Positions 6,626-14,210 of a stretch of 19,951 nucleotides of DNA are shown in pieces. A model generated the notes under the pieces. That model worked only from the letters and a program-made list of their open reading frames with translations, was not told where the DNA came from and did not search any database. A program made the translations under genes and the position numbers. Source of the DNA: Euryarchaeota archaeon UBA552 (GTDB lineage Archaea; Thermoplasmatota; Poseidoniia; Poseidoniales; Thalassarchaeaceae); NCBI GenBank assembly GCA_002499585.1, contig DAMH01000008.1:1-19951 (forward strand), read 5' to 3'. The first letter of the stretch is position 1, and the number at the start of each line of letters is the position of its first letter.

Positions 6626-8641
6626 ATGGGCCAGAGAGCGCAGAGCCTCACACTGGCTGGGATTATGTTCCTCAGCGTCTTGACAGGTATGTTGATGTTG
6701 GACCTAGATAACATGGAGGTCTCTCAGCCAAACCTGGCCCCGGCAGTCACAGGAGATTCAGGATCAGAACTGGAATTCGGCACTGAGCCCGCAGTCATGC
6801 TCCTGGTATCGGATGAAGACCTGAACAGTATCACAATGACCGTCCTGATCGACGGAGTTCAGTACAACAACTTCTCCATTTCTGAAAACGGAGAGGTGTG
6901 GATAGGGATACCAACCGACGAAGTCGGCGTAGTGTTGGTCGAGGCCACCGTTTTTGATGATGAGGGGCTCTCAGACACATGGTCTGGCACGTTCACCGTT
7001 CGCGCACGAGACATGGAGCTTCTAGTGTCGGATCCGCTACCGGCAAATAAGGGGTCCAAACTTATCTTTGGTGGCACACTCTTGCACCATGACCTCTCAG
7101 ATTGCAAGGTGAGTTGGCGTCAGGCCGATGGGTCGGGCGGCGCCCTACCCGTGCAACTCCAAGAAGACGGCAGATTCTCTGAGGAGATAGAAGGGGTCGT
7201 CGGGACGGTCACCATAACGGTATTTGCAGAATGTGGGGCCCAAAGCACATCAACTGATTTTCAAGCGACGTGGCTGGAGGGGTCTGCTAGTGGATGCACC
7301 GACACAGGTGCTATCAACTACGACGAGAATGCCACACAGGACGATGGCACCTGCCAATACCACCAGGATGCGGACGGAGACGGGGTCCCCGACGGCGAGG
7401 ACCAGTGCCAGGGTCACGACGACAGTGTTGACGAGGATGGGAACGGGGTTCCCGATGGCTGCGAAAATCAAATTATTGTATACGATCCATCAGACCTCGG
7501 GCAATTCTGGATTGACAAGTTCCTATGCCAAGGCGGCGAAGGGCCCGTCGTCGACGACTACAACACCACTGTCGAGGACGGTCACCTCTGCGAAGTTAGC
7601 GTGGTAGTGGACTCAAACAATGTGACGCTGACTATGAATGGCCTGCCAAACCATGACTTCCAGTCTGGGCCCGGGTGCTGTGCAGGATCTCAGGTTTACA
7701 ACATCACAATCCCCAGATCACCGACCAATGACACACATGGAGGGCATGACAGTACAAATTGTCCTGAGGCTGCTGGGTTATACGAGTGCGCTCCAATCAG
7801 GGGCAGTATCGGCTATGCGCTCAACGGAGTTCCCCTTTTCGGACCCGAGGACGGGCCAGGCGGAGATGCTGTAGCAAGTCATCATGGTCAGTTCCAGGAA
7901 GACAGGCAGGACATCTGGCTGGGTCTGTGTCATGGGCACTCTGGCCCCGGGGGGACATATCATTATCACGCGGATGCCAATTGCATCCACTGGCACGGCC
8001 ATGCAGAGGAATTGGGATGGGAGAATTACTCCTTCCCGCCGAATTTGCAAGGAGATTCGTCCCCTGTGATCGGTGTGGCATTTGACGGCTACCCCATTTA
8101 CGGCGCACACGGAGTCGACGCCTCGGGAGCTGTATCTGAGATGAAATCCTCCTACAGGCTGAAGGACGGGGAGACTGGGTACAACGGGATAGAGGATTAC
8201 GAGTATGTTGAGGGTTCAGGTGATCTGGATGTCTGCAATGGCCACTTTGGACCCACTCCAGACTTCCCCGGAGGAATCTACCACTATCACTCAACTATGA
8301 AAAACGGCCTTGGAGACATGGGTTTCCCATACTTTCTGATATGCTACAGGGGACAGGTACCAGAGTCATCGGAGAACGACCCCTGCGCGGGATACGGAGA
8401 AGATTGGGGGCCTGGAATTGGCCCTCCTCCTGAGGGATGCGGCGAGGGACAAAGTCAAGACCAAGATGCAAAATCGGCTGGAATTCCATTGGAGGTGACC
8501 GTTCCACCATTCAATGGATTCCCGATCCTTGGCATTATTTTCTGCACCTGGATGGTAATTTATGTCAGAGAATCGGCATTTTCGAAAGGATCGCGAGATC
8601 TGGTTGGTACAGCTCCCGGATATCATCAAGCCCGAGTATGA
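6626..8641 (+). CDS. Secreted YHYH-domain protein with GCTD and TSP3-like modules, C-terminal TM
   Basis: A 671-residue protein from the ATG at 6626 (MGQRAQS, then a hydrophobic segment at about 8-25). Earlier in-frame TTG 6548 and ATG 6602 give a polar Cys-containing extension and are less likely. The order of parts is: Ig-like beta regions (about 40-215); a GCTD..NYD..ATQDDGTC motif (223-243); an Asp-rich TSP3-like stretch (248-279); and a YHYH domain (about 284-579). The YHYH domain is duplicated, with CHGHSGPGGTYHYH (435-448) and CNGHFGP..GGIYHYH (537-555), flanked by NGVPLFGP and FDGYPIYG. Many His and Cys residues, including HWHGH, suggest metal binding. The Pfam YHYH family has no firm function known to me. 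A C-terminal helix (about 631-647) precedes a 24-residue tail encoded largely across the 3' end of pheS on the other strand. Confidence 0.83.
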   Translation: MGQRAQSLTLAGIMFLSVLTGMLMLDLDNMEVSQPNLAPAVTGDSGSELEFGTEPAVMLLVSDEDLNSITMTVLIDGVQYNNFSISENGEVWIGIPTDEVGVVLVEATVFDDEGLSDTWSGTFTVRARDMELLVSDPLPANKGSKLIFGGTLLHHDLSDCKVSWRQADGSGGALPVQLQEDGRFSEEIEGVVGTVTITVFAECGAQSTSTDFQATWLEGSASGCTDTGAINYDENATQDDGTCQYHQDADGDGVPDGEDQCQGHDDSVDEDGNGVPDGCENQIIVYDPSDLGQFWIDKFLCQGGEGPVVDDYNTTVEDGHLCEVSVVVDSNNVTLTMNGLPNHDFQSGPGCCAGSQVYNITIPRSPTNDTHGGHDSTNCPEAAGLYECAPIRGSIGYALNGVPLFGPEDGPGGDAVASHHGQFQEDRQDIWLGLCHGHSGPGGTYHYHADANCIHWHGHAEELGWENYSFPPNLQGDSSPVIGVAFDGYPIYGAHGVDASGAVSEMKSSYRLKDGETGYNGIEDYEYVEGSGDLDVCNGHFGPTPDFPGGIYHYHSTMKNGLGDMGFPYFLICYRGQVPESSENDPCAGYGEDWGPGIGPPPEGCGEGQSQDQDAKSAGIPLEVTVPPFNGFPILGIIFCTWMVIYVRESAFSKGSRDLVGTAPGYHQARV

Positions 8642-10058
8642 GCATTGCGAGTCGCTCAAGGCCCATGCCCCAGGCGCATACAGGCCATTCAGTGCCAAGA
8701 GGCTGTGTGACCTCTGGCCTGAAAATACCGGCCCCGCCGAGTTCAAGCCATGCCCCCTTCCAAAGAACTTCGACCTCGATGCTGGGTTCTGTGTATGGGA
8801 AGTAAGCGGGCCGAACTCTGACATCTGAGTATCCCATTTTGGAGTAAAAGGTCCTGAGCGTGGTTATAAGCATCGGGAGGCTTGCTTGCTCCTCGTGAAT
8901 TATGCCCTCAATCTGATGGAACTCAGGCAGGTGTGTCCGGTCTATGGTCTCCTGACGGAATACCCTCCCCACGCCGAAGACCCTTGAGGGTACAGCGGGA
9001 TTGTTCGCGATGTGTTTTACGGTGTTTACAGTGGTATGGGTTCTTAGTAGGGCTCTTTCCGACTCTTTTGCGTCGAAAACGCCTCCCCAGCCCCTAGAGG
9101 TTGTGCCTCTGCCGTCTTGATGTGTGCCTGCCCACTGCATGAGGCGTTCCTCGTCGATTTTTATCGATTCGGGGGAACTTAGGTAAAACGTATCTTGCAT
9201 TGTTCTGGCGGGATGGTCTTGAGGGATGAAGAGCGCGTCCATATTCCATCCTGCAGTTTGAACGAAGTCTCCGGCTATCTCCGAGAAGCCCATTTCTAGG
9301 AATACGGCTCTGATCCTATCGATTAGTGATTGCAGCGGGTGGGGTCTGCCGCCCAGTGGAATCGGAGCAGGAGCATGGATATCGAATGGTTTGAACTCCC
9401 TCTCCTTCCAGGATTCTCCTTGGAGCAGATCAGGTGTAACTTCTCCAATTTGGTCGATTTCTATGACTTCATTGAGGTCCAAGGTCAATGCCCGCTCCGA
9501 GGCCGACCAGGTCCTTTTGATAGACTTCTCAGACACAATGAGGCCCTTCCTTTTAGAGAAGTGCTCTAACAACTTCTCATCCAGCCCGGAGGAATTAACA
9601 GACAAACCCTCGATCTCCTTGATAAAATCCATCCTTTCACCGGCGATTTTCATTGCCTCGTCCAAGTCATGAAGTTCCAAATTCCCATTCACAATATTGG
9701 CTCCCATGCCTCGGAGCAAGCCAATTCCTGGACCAGATTCAGACCTTCCGAACTCTTCGGAGATCGATGCAATGGTCCTATTTGATCGGTCCTGTTTGGC
9801 CAACCAAAGAAGGATCCTTTGTTCTATCAGCCCATCTTTTGCGGCGTGCACACCTTCCGTTCCAAGCGAAACATGGACATTTTCAACCTCAGTGAGGTTT
9901 GCAAAGCCCTTCTCGACAAGCCCCATTGCTGCACCAACTGCATGGGCTTGGTCACTCCAACCAGCGAGTTCTAGGATTTGGTTTACCCCCAGCCCGCCAT
10001 TCTGAGACCCTAGGAGTATTCTCAGAACTCGTTTTTCCCGGTTGTCAAGCCCCCTCAT
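8565..10058 (-). CDS. pheS: Phenylalanyl-tRNA synthetase alpha subunit
   Basis: The catalytic subunit of the alpha2-beta2 enzyme that charges tRNA-Phe in the cytoplasm. From the ATG at 10058 it has 497 residues, the usual archaeal/eukaryotic size. N-terminal winged-helix segments (for example REKRVLRILL and IASISEEFGR) are followed by the class II core: HPARTMQDTFYL (282-293), motif 2 with GRVFRQE..LPEFHQIEG (about 364-385), GIFRPEV (444-450) and motif 3 AWGMGLERLAML (462-473), ending DIRELYQPDL. The start is uncertain. An ATG at 10118 would add 20 polar residues and overlap the upstream gene by 17 nt; I prefer 10058 because archaeal homologues begin only a few residues before the REKRVL helix. 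No pheT is in the window. Its 3' end overlaps the YHYH gene by 77 nt. Confidence 0.95.
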   Translation of the reverse strand: MRGLDNREKRVLRILLGSQNGGLGVNQILELAGWSDQAHAVGAAMGLVEKGFANLTEVENVHVSLGTEGVHAAKDGLIEQRILLWLAKQDRSNRTIASISEEFGRSESGPGIGLLRGMGANIVNGNLELHDLDEAMKIAGERMDFIKEIEGLSVNSSGLDEKLLEHFSKRKGLIVSEKSIKRTWSASERALTLDLNEVIEIDQIGEVTPDLLQGESWKEREFKPFDIHAPAPIPLGGRPHPLQSLIDRIRAVFLEMGFSEIAGDFVQTAGWNMDALFIPQDHPARTMQDTFYLSSPESIKIDEERLMQWAGTHQDGRGTTSRGWGGVFDAKESERALLRTHTTVNTVKHIANNPAVPSRVFGVGRVFRQETIDRTHLPEFHQIEGIIHEEQASLPMLITTLRTFYSKMGYSDVRVRPAYFPYTEPSIEVEVLWKGAWLELGGAGIFRPEVTQPLGTEWPVCAWGMGLERLAMLILGLDDIRELYQPDLAILSKMPIL

Positions 10059-10101
10059 GGTCAGGGCGGATGCGTTGCCTCTCTTGACGGTTGCCGGATG
10101 T

Positions 10102-10497
10102 TCACTCTTCTTCCTCATTATTCCAAAGGTTGGTTCCGCAGCCAGCACAAGTGTATCGCACCGGTTTCGGGCCTTCCACCCAGCCCAACTTTGCACAGGC
10201 TCCACAGAGAATAGATGTTCGGATAGGGCGATCAAGGGATGTGTCCACTCTGTACATGACACGACCAGCGTTAGGTAGGGTCTCTGCGGTTGGTGCCCAT
10301 TCTGGGTCGGCTTCAAAGGATGAAGTTCGCCTTCCTCTCGACAAGGCGATCAACAACAGAGGCATACCTGCCAGAAGAAGAGGCGTTCCTGTCATGAGCC
10401 CCATTGTCTGGGGTAATGCAAATACCAGCGCCGTACCAAGTAATGTGCAAATCCAACCAGAGATCAGAAGATTCCAGCCCCGGTCGTCCCCCGCCAT
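10102..10497 (-). CDS. Small membrane protein with C-terminal zinc ribbon (hypothetical)
   Basis: A 131-residue protein with two hydrophobic helices (about 10-28 and 36-52) joined by a short turn, then a charged linker and a C-terminal CxxC..CxxC zinc ribbon (C98, C101, C117, C120), ending in an acidic NNEEEE tail. The ribbon should lie on the cytoplasmic side if both helices span the membrane. No specific family is recognised. It lies directly upstream of pheS on the same strand with a 43-nt gap, or a 17-nt overlap if pheS uses its earlier ATG, so the two are likely co-transcribed. The two CxxC pairs, the helical hairpin and the abrupt end before pheS argue that it is a real gene. Confidence 0.75.
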   Translation of the reverse strand: MAGDDRGWNLLISGWICTLLGTALVFALPQTMGLMTGTPLLLAGMPLLLIALSRGRRTSSFEADPEWAPTAETLPNAGRVMYRVDTSLDRPIRTSILCGACAKLGWVEGPKPVRYTCAGCGTNLWNNEEEE

Positions 10498-10583
10498 ATC
10501 CTGGGCTGGGGCTCCTGTGCTTCAACATCTCCGAATTGTTTCTTCAGTAGGCTTCAAGGGCTGGCAGCTTGACCGTGGGTCAC

Positions 10584-10656
10584 GCCTCAGTAGCTCAGCT
10601 GGTAGAGCACTGGATTTGTAATCCAGCGGTCGGGGGTTCGATTCCCTCCTGGGGCT
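10584..10656 (+). tRNA. tRNA-Thr (anticodon UGU)
   Basis: A 73-nt cloverleaf folds without an intron. The acceptor stem is GCCTCAG/CTGGGGC with one T-G pair. The D arm is GCTC..GAGC around AGCTGGTA. The anticodon stem is CTGGA/TCCAG with loop TTTGTAA (anticodon TGT, reading ACA). The variable loop has 5 nt, and the T arm is GGGGG-TTCGATT-CCCTC. The discriminator base is T, as in archaeal tRNA-Thr, and CCA is not encoded. It sits 86 nt from the divergent zinc-ribbon gene, a gap in which I see no convincing TATA element, and 22 nt before folD, with which it may share a transcript. Confidence 0.96.
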
Positions 10657-10678
10657 CAGTGAAAACAGTCAAGCAGAA

Positions 10679-11578
10679 GTGCTGTTTGGAAAGGTTGTGG
10701 CCTCCAATGTCATAGATGGGAAAGCCTTAGGGGCAGAGTTGGAAAATAGTCTGAAGATAAGGGTCTCGAACATCAAAAAGGTACATCGTCCACCGCATCT
10801 AGTTGTCATTATCGTCGGTGACGATCCAGCGAGCAAGGTGTACGTACGCAACAAAGAGAGAGCTTGCAAGAGAATCGGGATTGACAGCACCCGGGTTGAC
10901 TTGCCTTCGACATGTTCCCCCGAAGACCTGGAAAATCTGATTGGCGAATTCAACGAGGACCCTGGGGTTGACGGCATACTGGTTCAGAGCCCTCTGCCGA
11001 CAGGGTTTGACGAGATTGGGATAACGGAGTTGATCGATCCTAGAAAGGACGTCGACGGTTTCCACCCGATCAATCTTGGACGGATAGTCACTGGTAGGCT
11101 GGGCGGGCTTTTGCCATGCACCCCCTCGGCAGTGATGAAAATACTGGAATCCACAGGGGTCGAAATGAAAGGGAAGCGCGCCCTAGTTGTAGGACGCTCA
11201 AGGATCGTGGGTATGCCAACCGCATTGCTGATGGCCCAGAAGGGGATCGATGCGACCGTGACAGTCTGTCATTCCAAGTCAGAAGACCTGGAAGGCCTTT
11301 GCAAATCATCGGATATCATCGTTGCAGCTGCCGGAAAGGCAGGTATGATTCACCATCAATGGGTTCCAATTGGTTCAATTATCATCGACGTCGGCATCAA
11401 CAGGGTCGAAGAAGATGGGCGAAGCCGCTTGGTGGGAGACGTAGAGGGAGCCGCATCAACGCGGGCCTCTTGGATAACCCCCGTTCCCGGCGGTGTTGGT
11501 CCGATGACGATAGCGATGTTGATGTCTAACACCGTGACTGCTGCGGAATCCATTTTCAATCGTTCAGAAGACTCCTAG
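10679..11578 (+). CDS. folD: Bifunctional methylenetetrahydrofolate dehydrogenase / methenyltetrahydrofolate cyclohydrolase
   Basis: FolD interconverts 5,10-methylene-THF, methenyl-THF and 10-formyl-THF with NADP in the cytoplasm, feeding purine and one-carbon metabolism. The 299 residues match the usual length. Visible signatures are the catalytic YVRNK (Y55, K59), KDVDGFHP (D125), PCTPSAVMKIL, the nucleotide-binding GRSRIVGMP (172-180), VAAAGKAGMI and PVPGGVGPMTIAML near the end. One deviation is ILVQSPLP (about 100-107), where the family usually has ILVQLPLP. The start is taken as GTG 10679; GTG 10697 is also possible, since neither has a clear ribosome site. It begins 22 nt after tRNA-Thr, and its last 15 nt overlap the convergent DUF59 gene. 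Confidence 0.95.
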   Translation: MLFGKVVASNVIDGKALGAELENSLKIRVSNIKKVHRPPHLVVIIVGDDPASKVYVRNKERACKRIGIDSTRVDLPSTCSPEDLENLIGEFNEDPGVDGILVQSPLPTGFDEIGITELIDPRKDVDGFHPINLGRIVTGRLGGLLPCTPSAVMKILESTGVEMKGKRALVVGRSRIVGMPTALLMAQKGIDATVTVCHSKSEDLEGLCKSSDIIVAAAGKAGMIHHQWVPIGSIIIDVGINRVEEDGRSRLVGDVEGAASTRASWITPVPGGVGPMTIAMLMSNTVTAAESIFNRSEDS

Positions 11579-11866
11579 TTCCATTTGGGCATCTTCTGTG
11601 GCATGGACTCTGGGATCCCAAACCGGGGAGAATGTGAGGTTCACGTGGACTGAATCTATACCTTCAACAGTCAACGCTGAGCGATGAACAGCAGCCATTA
11701 TTTCTGGAGCCACCGGGCAACCCGGACTGGTCAGTGTCATTGTGACTTCTGTGTGGGTGTCTTGTATCTCCACACCATAAATCAAGCCAAGTTCAGTTAC
11801 AGACAGCCCCATTTCAGGATCTACAACTTGCGAGAGAGCGTGGATAATTTCATCCTCTTTAGTCAT
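11564..11866 (-). CDS. DUF59 / MIP18-family Fe-S assembly protein (SufT/PaaD-like)
   Basis: A 100-residue single-domain protein of the MIP18 (DUF59) family, whose members help mature iron-sulfur proteins. Signatures are VVDPEMG (14-20), ELGLIYGV (25-32), TSPGCP with the reactive Cys50 conserved in this family, and a FSPVWDP end (79-85). It is the last gene of a minus-strand operon and its ATG overlaps the stop of sufE (ATGA). The grouping with SufS and SufE supports a Fe-S role over the phenylacetate-hydroxylase role of PaaD, for which no partner gene is here. The 3' end overlaps folD by 15 nt. Confidence 0.9.
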   Translation of the reverse strand: MTKEDEIIHALSQVVDPEMGLSVTELGLIYGVEIQDTHTEVTMTLTSPGCPVAPEIMAAVHRSALTVEGIDSVHVNLTFSPVWDPRVHATEDAQMELGVF

Positions 11867-12300
11867 ATTTCGTCCTCCAGCATCCTCTGGGCTTCTAGTT
11901 TTACTCTGTCGATCATATTTTTGAAACCATTAGACCTGCTTGGGGTCAAGGCAGACTTGAACCCCATTGCGTCAGCAAAAACTGGTTCCAGAGTGGCAAC
12001 ATCCTCACAATTCGACCCATCTACAGCAATCCTCGTGATTTCCATCAACCCTTGTACGATCTGTGCGTCTGCGCCTCCTCTCATGAGGAACAGGCCGTCT
12101 TGGTCTAGGGAGCACTCAACATGAGCACGTGACTGGCATCCGTGGATCATGTTGTCATCATTCCAATTTTCTTGTGGCAGGGAATTCATAGATTTGGACG
12201 CATACTCAAAGAGCAATTCATATCGCTCCATGGCGTCGAAGCATTCCTGAAACTCCTTAACCACTGGGTCAAGGGAATCAGGCCACAGCTTCTCTGACAT
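11863..12300 (-). CDS. sufE: SufE-family cysteine desulfurase sulfur acceptor
   Basis: A 145-residue protein from the ATG at 12300. SufE accepts persulfide from SufS and stimulates its activity, passing sulfur to the Fe-S scaffold. The N-terminal helix (DPVVKEFQEC..ERYELLFEYA) and the active-site IHGCQSRAHV (Cys at residue 55) are diagnostic. An upstream in-frame ATG at 12333 would add IEKYTACDSI-type residues and place the start 6 nt after the sufS stop; homologues begin close to the first helix, so I prefer 12300. Coupling with the following DUF59 gene is by a 4-nt overlap. SufE is common in bacteria and much less so in archaea, which suggests acquisition by transfer (inference). Confidence 0.92.
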   Translation of the reverse strand: MSEKLWPDSLDPVVKEFQECFDAMERYELLFEYASKSMNSLPQENWNDDNMIHGCQSRAHVECSLDQDGLFLMRGGADAQIVQGLMEITRIAVDGSNCEDVATLEPVFADAMGFKSALTPSRSNGFKNMIDRVKLEAQRMLEDEI

Positions 12301-12339
12301 AATGCTATCACAGGCCGTGTATTTTTCAATCATTGCAGG

Positions 12340-13566
12340 TCATGTTCCAAATCTCTCACAAACCATTCCCAGGTGGTCTAGAAAAGATTGGATTTCCTCT
12401 TCAGTGTTGTAGAGCCATAGAGAAATCCTGTTAGTGGAGGCTACTCCGAGTGCGTCCATCAAGGGCTGTGCACAATGTTGTCCAGTCCTCAGGGCGAAGC
12501 CGCCCTCATCTAGTAGCATGGCTAGGTCCTCACTCGATAGCCCCTCATGAAGGAAGGAGATTGTACCGTTACTGTCTGGTCTGCGAGGGTCTGAAAAGAC
12601 CGTGATGCCATCTATGGCATTCATGCCTTCGAAAGCCATCAATGCTAACCTCTTGATATGTGCATGCATCTCCATGAAATCTATCCTCGAAAGCCACTCC
12701 ACTGCCGCACCCCAGCCGATGGCCTCGGCAATTCTGGGTGTGCCAGTCTCCAAAAGGGCGGATCCATCCCTGTAAACTGAGCCATCGGTTGAAACGGATC
12801 TGATCATCTGTCCGCCTGTCAAGAATGGTCCACACTCTGAGAGTACCTCATTAGTAGCTAGTAGTCCCCCAATGCCGGTTGGGCCTGCCATCTTGTGTGC
12901 TGAGACAGTCACGAAATCTGCACCTAATTGTGTGAAATTGATCCTTTCGTGAGAAGCTCCTTGAGCCGCATCGATCAATATCTTGGCACCTGCTTGGTGA
13001 GCTAATTTTGTCATTTCCTCCACGGGGTTGCGTACTCCGATCACGTTACTGGTATGTACCACCCCTACCAAGCCAGCACCGTCGAGTGCGTGTTTGAATG
13101 CATCCATGTCGAGGCACATGTTCTGTAGGTCCAAAGGCACGTATCTGAGTTCAATCCCTATTTCCTTGGAAAGTTCCTGCCAGGGGACAATGTCAGCGTG
13201 ATGTTCCATTTCAGTCAGGACCACTGCGTCCCCTTCCACGAGGTTCCTGCGCGCCCATGCGTAGGCAACGAGGTTGATTGCCTCGGTTGTACCGCTCGTG
13301 TAAATTAGATTTGAAGGGTCAGCGCCGAAGAATGAGGCGATGGATGCCCTGGCAGATTCCAATGCAGTCGTTGCCTCATCGGCAAGTGTGTGCGCCCCCC
13401 TGTGTGCATTGGAATTGTAAGTTGTGTAGTAACCGTTCATGGCGTCTATGACGAAGGATGGTTTCTGGCTAGTCGCAGCATTGTCAAAATAGACGAGTTG
13501 TTTCCCATTGGGGAGGATTCTATCTAGGATCGGAAATTCCGACCTGAGGGCCATTACGTCATACAT
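12340..13566 (-). CDS. sufS: SufS-type (group II) cysteine desulfurase
   Basis: A PLP enzyme that removes sulfur from L-cysteine as a protein persulfide for Fe-S assembly. From the ATG at 13566 it has 408 residues, the normal SufS size. A GTG at 13575 would add MGK and is possible. Counting from that GTG, signatures are YFDNAATSQKP (29-39), NAHRGAH (56-62), a TEMEHHAD substrate-pocket segment (121-128), the PLP lysine K228 in VSAHKMAGPTGIGGL, and the catalytic Cys368 in ALRTGQHCAQP. The residue two before this Cys is Gln, where SufS proteins usually have His. It precedes sufE and the DUF59 gene in one operon. The 46-nt gap from the flavoprotein gene upstream suggests all four are co-transcribed. 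Confidence 0.95.
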   Translation of the reverse strand: MYDVMALRSEFPILDRILPNGKQLVYFDNAATSQKPSFVIDAMNGYYTTYNSNAHRGAHTLADEATTALESARASIASFFGADPSNLIYTSGTTEAINLVAYAWARRNLVEGDAVVLTEMEHHADIVPWQELSKEIGIELRYVPLDLQNMCLDMDAFKHALDGAGLVGVVHTSNVIGVRNPVEEMTKLAHQAGAKILIDAAQGASHERINFTQLGADFVTVSAHKMAGPTGIGGLLATNEVLSECGPFLTGGQMIRSVSTDGSVYRDGSALLETGTPRIAEAIGWGAAVEWLSRIDFMEMHAHIKRLALMAFEGMNAIDGITVFSDPRRPDSNGTISFLHEGLSSEDLAMLLDEGGFALRTGQHCAQPLMDALGVASTNRISLWLYNTEEEIQSFLDHLGMVCERFGT

Positions 13567-13621
13567 CTTGCCCACCCGGTATCCCTCTAATGCTATGAAA
13601 CCGCGTCACGAGCCTCTCACC

Positions 13622-14113
13622 TCAGAGGCCCAACCTGCGCAGAGTGTCAATTATCGAATCCTCGCTCGCAGGCGAGTTTTTTGCATCTCTTAGGTATCTG
13701 CCCACAACATCTGAACCTAGGTGGGCGAATTGTTCCCTCATGGCCGCCAATGCCTTCCAACCATGTCCGCCACTGGCGGTCCCCACGGCGACTTTCCTCC
13801 TATTGAAGAGTGCTCTAAAATCATCATAGTGAACTGAAAGCCAAGTTAATGCATTGATCCAGACAGGAGGCAGCCCTCCATTGTATTCTGGGAGCAATAG
13901 GATCCACGGGGCCGTGCCATCCAGATCGCCCGCCAGTTTTGGAAGTGCTTCGAACGAGGCGTCCTTTGTGCCGCGCGTGTAGAGGGGCATGGCATAATCA
14001 TCGAGTTCCAAAATAGTAGATTCAATGTCCAATTTTATCGCTATTTTCTCAATTCGCTTGGCCAACTCAAAATTTCGACCTCCACTTGTGACGATAATTT
14101 TCAGGTCGGTCAT
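13622..14113 (-). CDS. NADPH-dependent FMN reductase-like flavoprotein
   Basis: A 163-residue flavodoxin-fold protein of the NADPH-dependent FMN reductase family, cytoplasmic. LKIIVTSGGRNFELAKRI (4-21) is the first strand and phosphate-binding loop. LPEYNGGLPPVWINALTWLS (74-93) is the family hallmark, corresponding to PEYN..PP.LKNA-type segments that hold the isoalloxazine ring. GTASGGHGWKAL (111-122) is the third FMN-contact loop. The P-loop is shorter and more Gly-rich than the usual S-x-R-x-x-S. As the first gene before sufS, sufE and DUF59, it may supply electrons or reduced flavin for Fe-S assembly, or simply share regulation; this is inference. The 97-nt divergent gap to the subtilase gene shows no clear promoter element. 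Confidence 0.85.
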   Translation of the reverse strand: MTDLKIIVTSGGRNFELAKRIEKIAIKLDIESTILELDDYAMPLYTRGTKDASFEALPKLAGDLDGTAPWILLLPEYNGGLPPVWINALTWLSVHYDDFRALFNRRKVAVGTASGGHGWKALAAMREQFAHLGSDVVGRYLRDAKNSPASEDSIIDTLRRLGL

Positions 14114-14210
14114 GGCTGCTGCGCGTCAACCCTTCCTATTGAATTACACGCACTCAAATCCACGAAAGAAATACAGGGGAGTTAATTCTGGGCAGGGTGT
14201 GAACTAAACT

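Noticed and set aside
7821..8294. A 157-codon minus-strand frame within the YHYH gene
   Set aside because: Arg/Pro/His-rich antisense shadow of the conserved YHYH coding sequence.
10130..10316. Extension of the pheS frame up to an ATG at 10316
   Set aside because: This part lies in the zinc-ribbon gene, has no homology-like features, and would make PheS abnormally long (583 residues).
10091..10621. A 176-codon plus-strand open frame running into the tRNA gene
   Set aside because: It is antisense to the zinc-ribbon gene and covers part of tRNA-Thr; no domain, and the minus-strand gene has clear CxxC pairs and helices.
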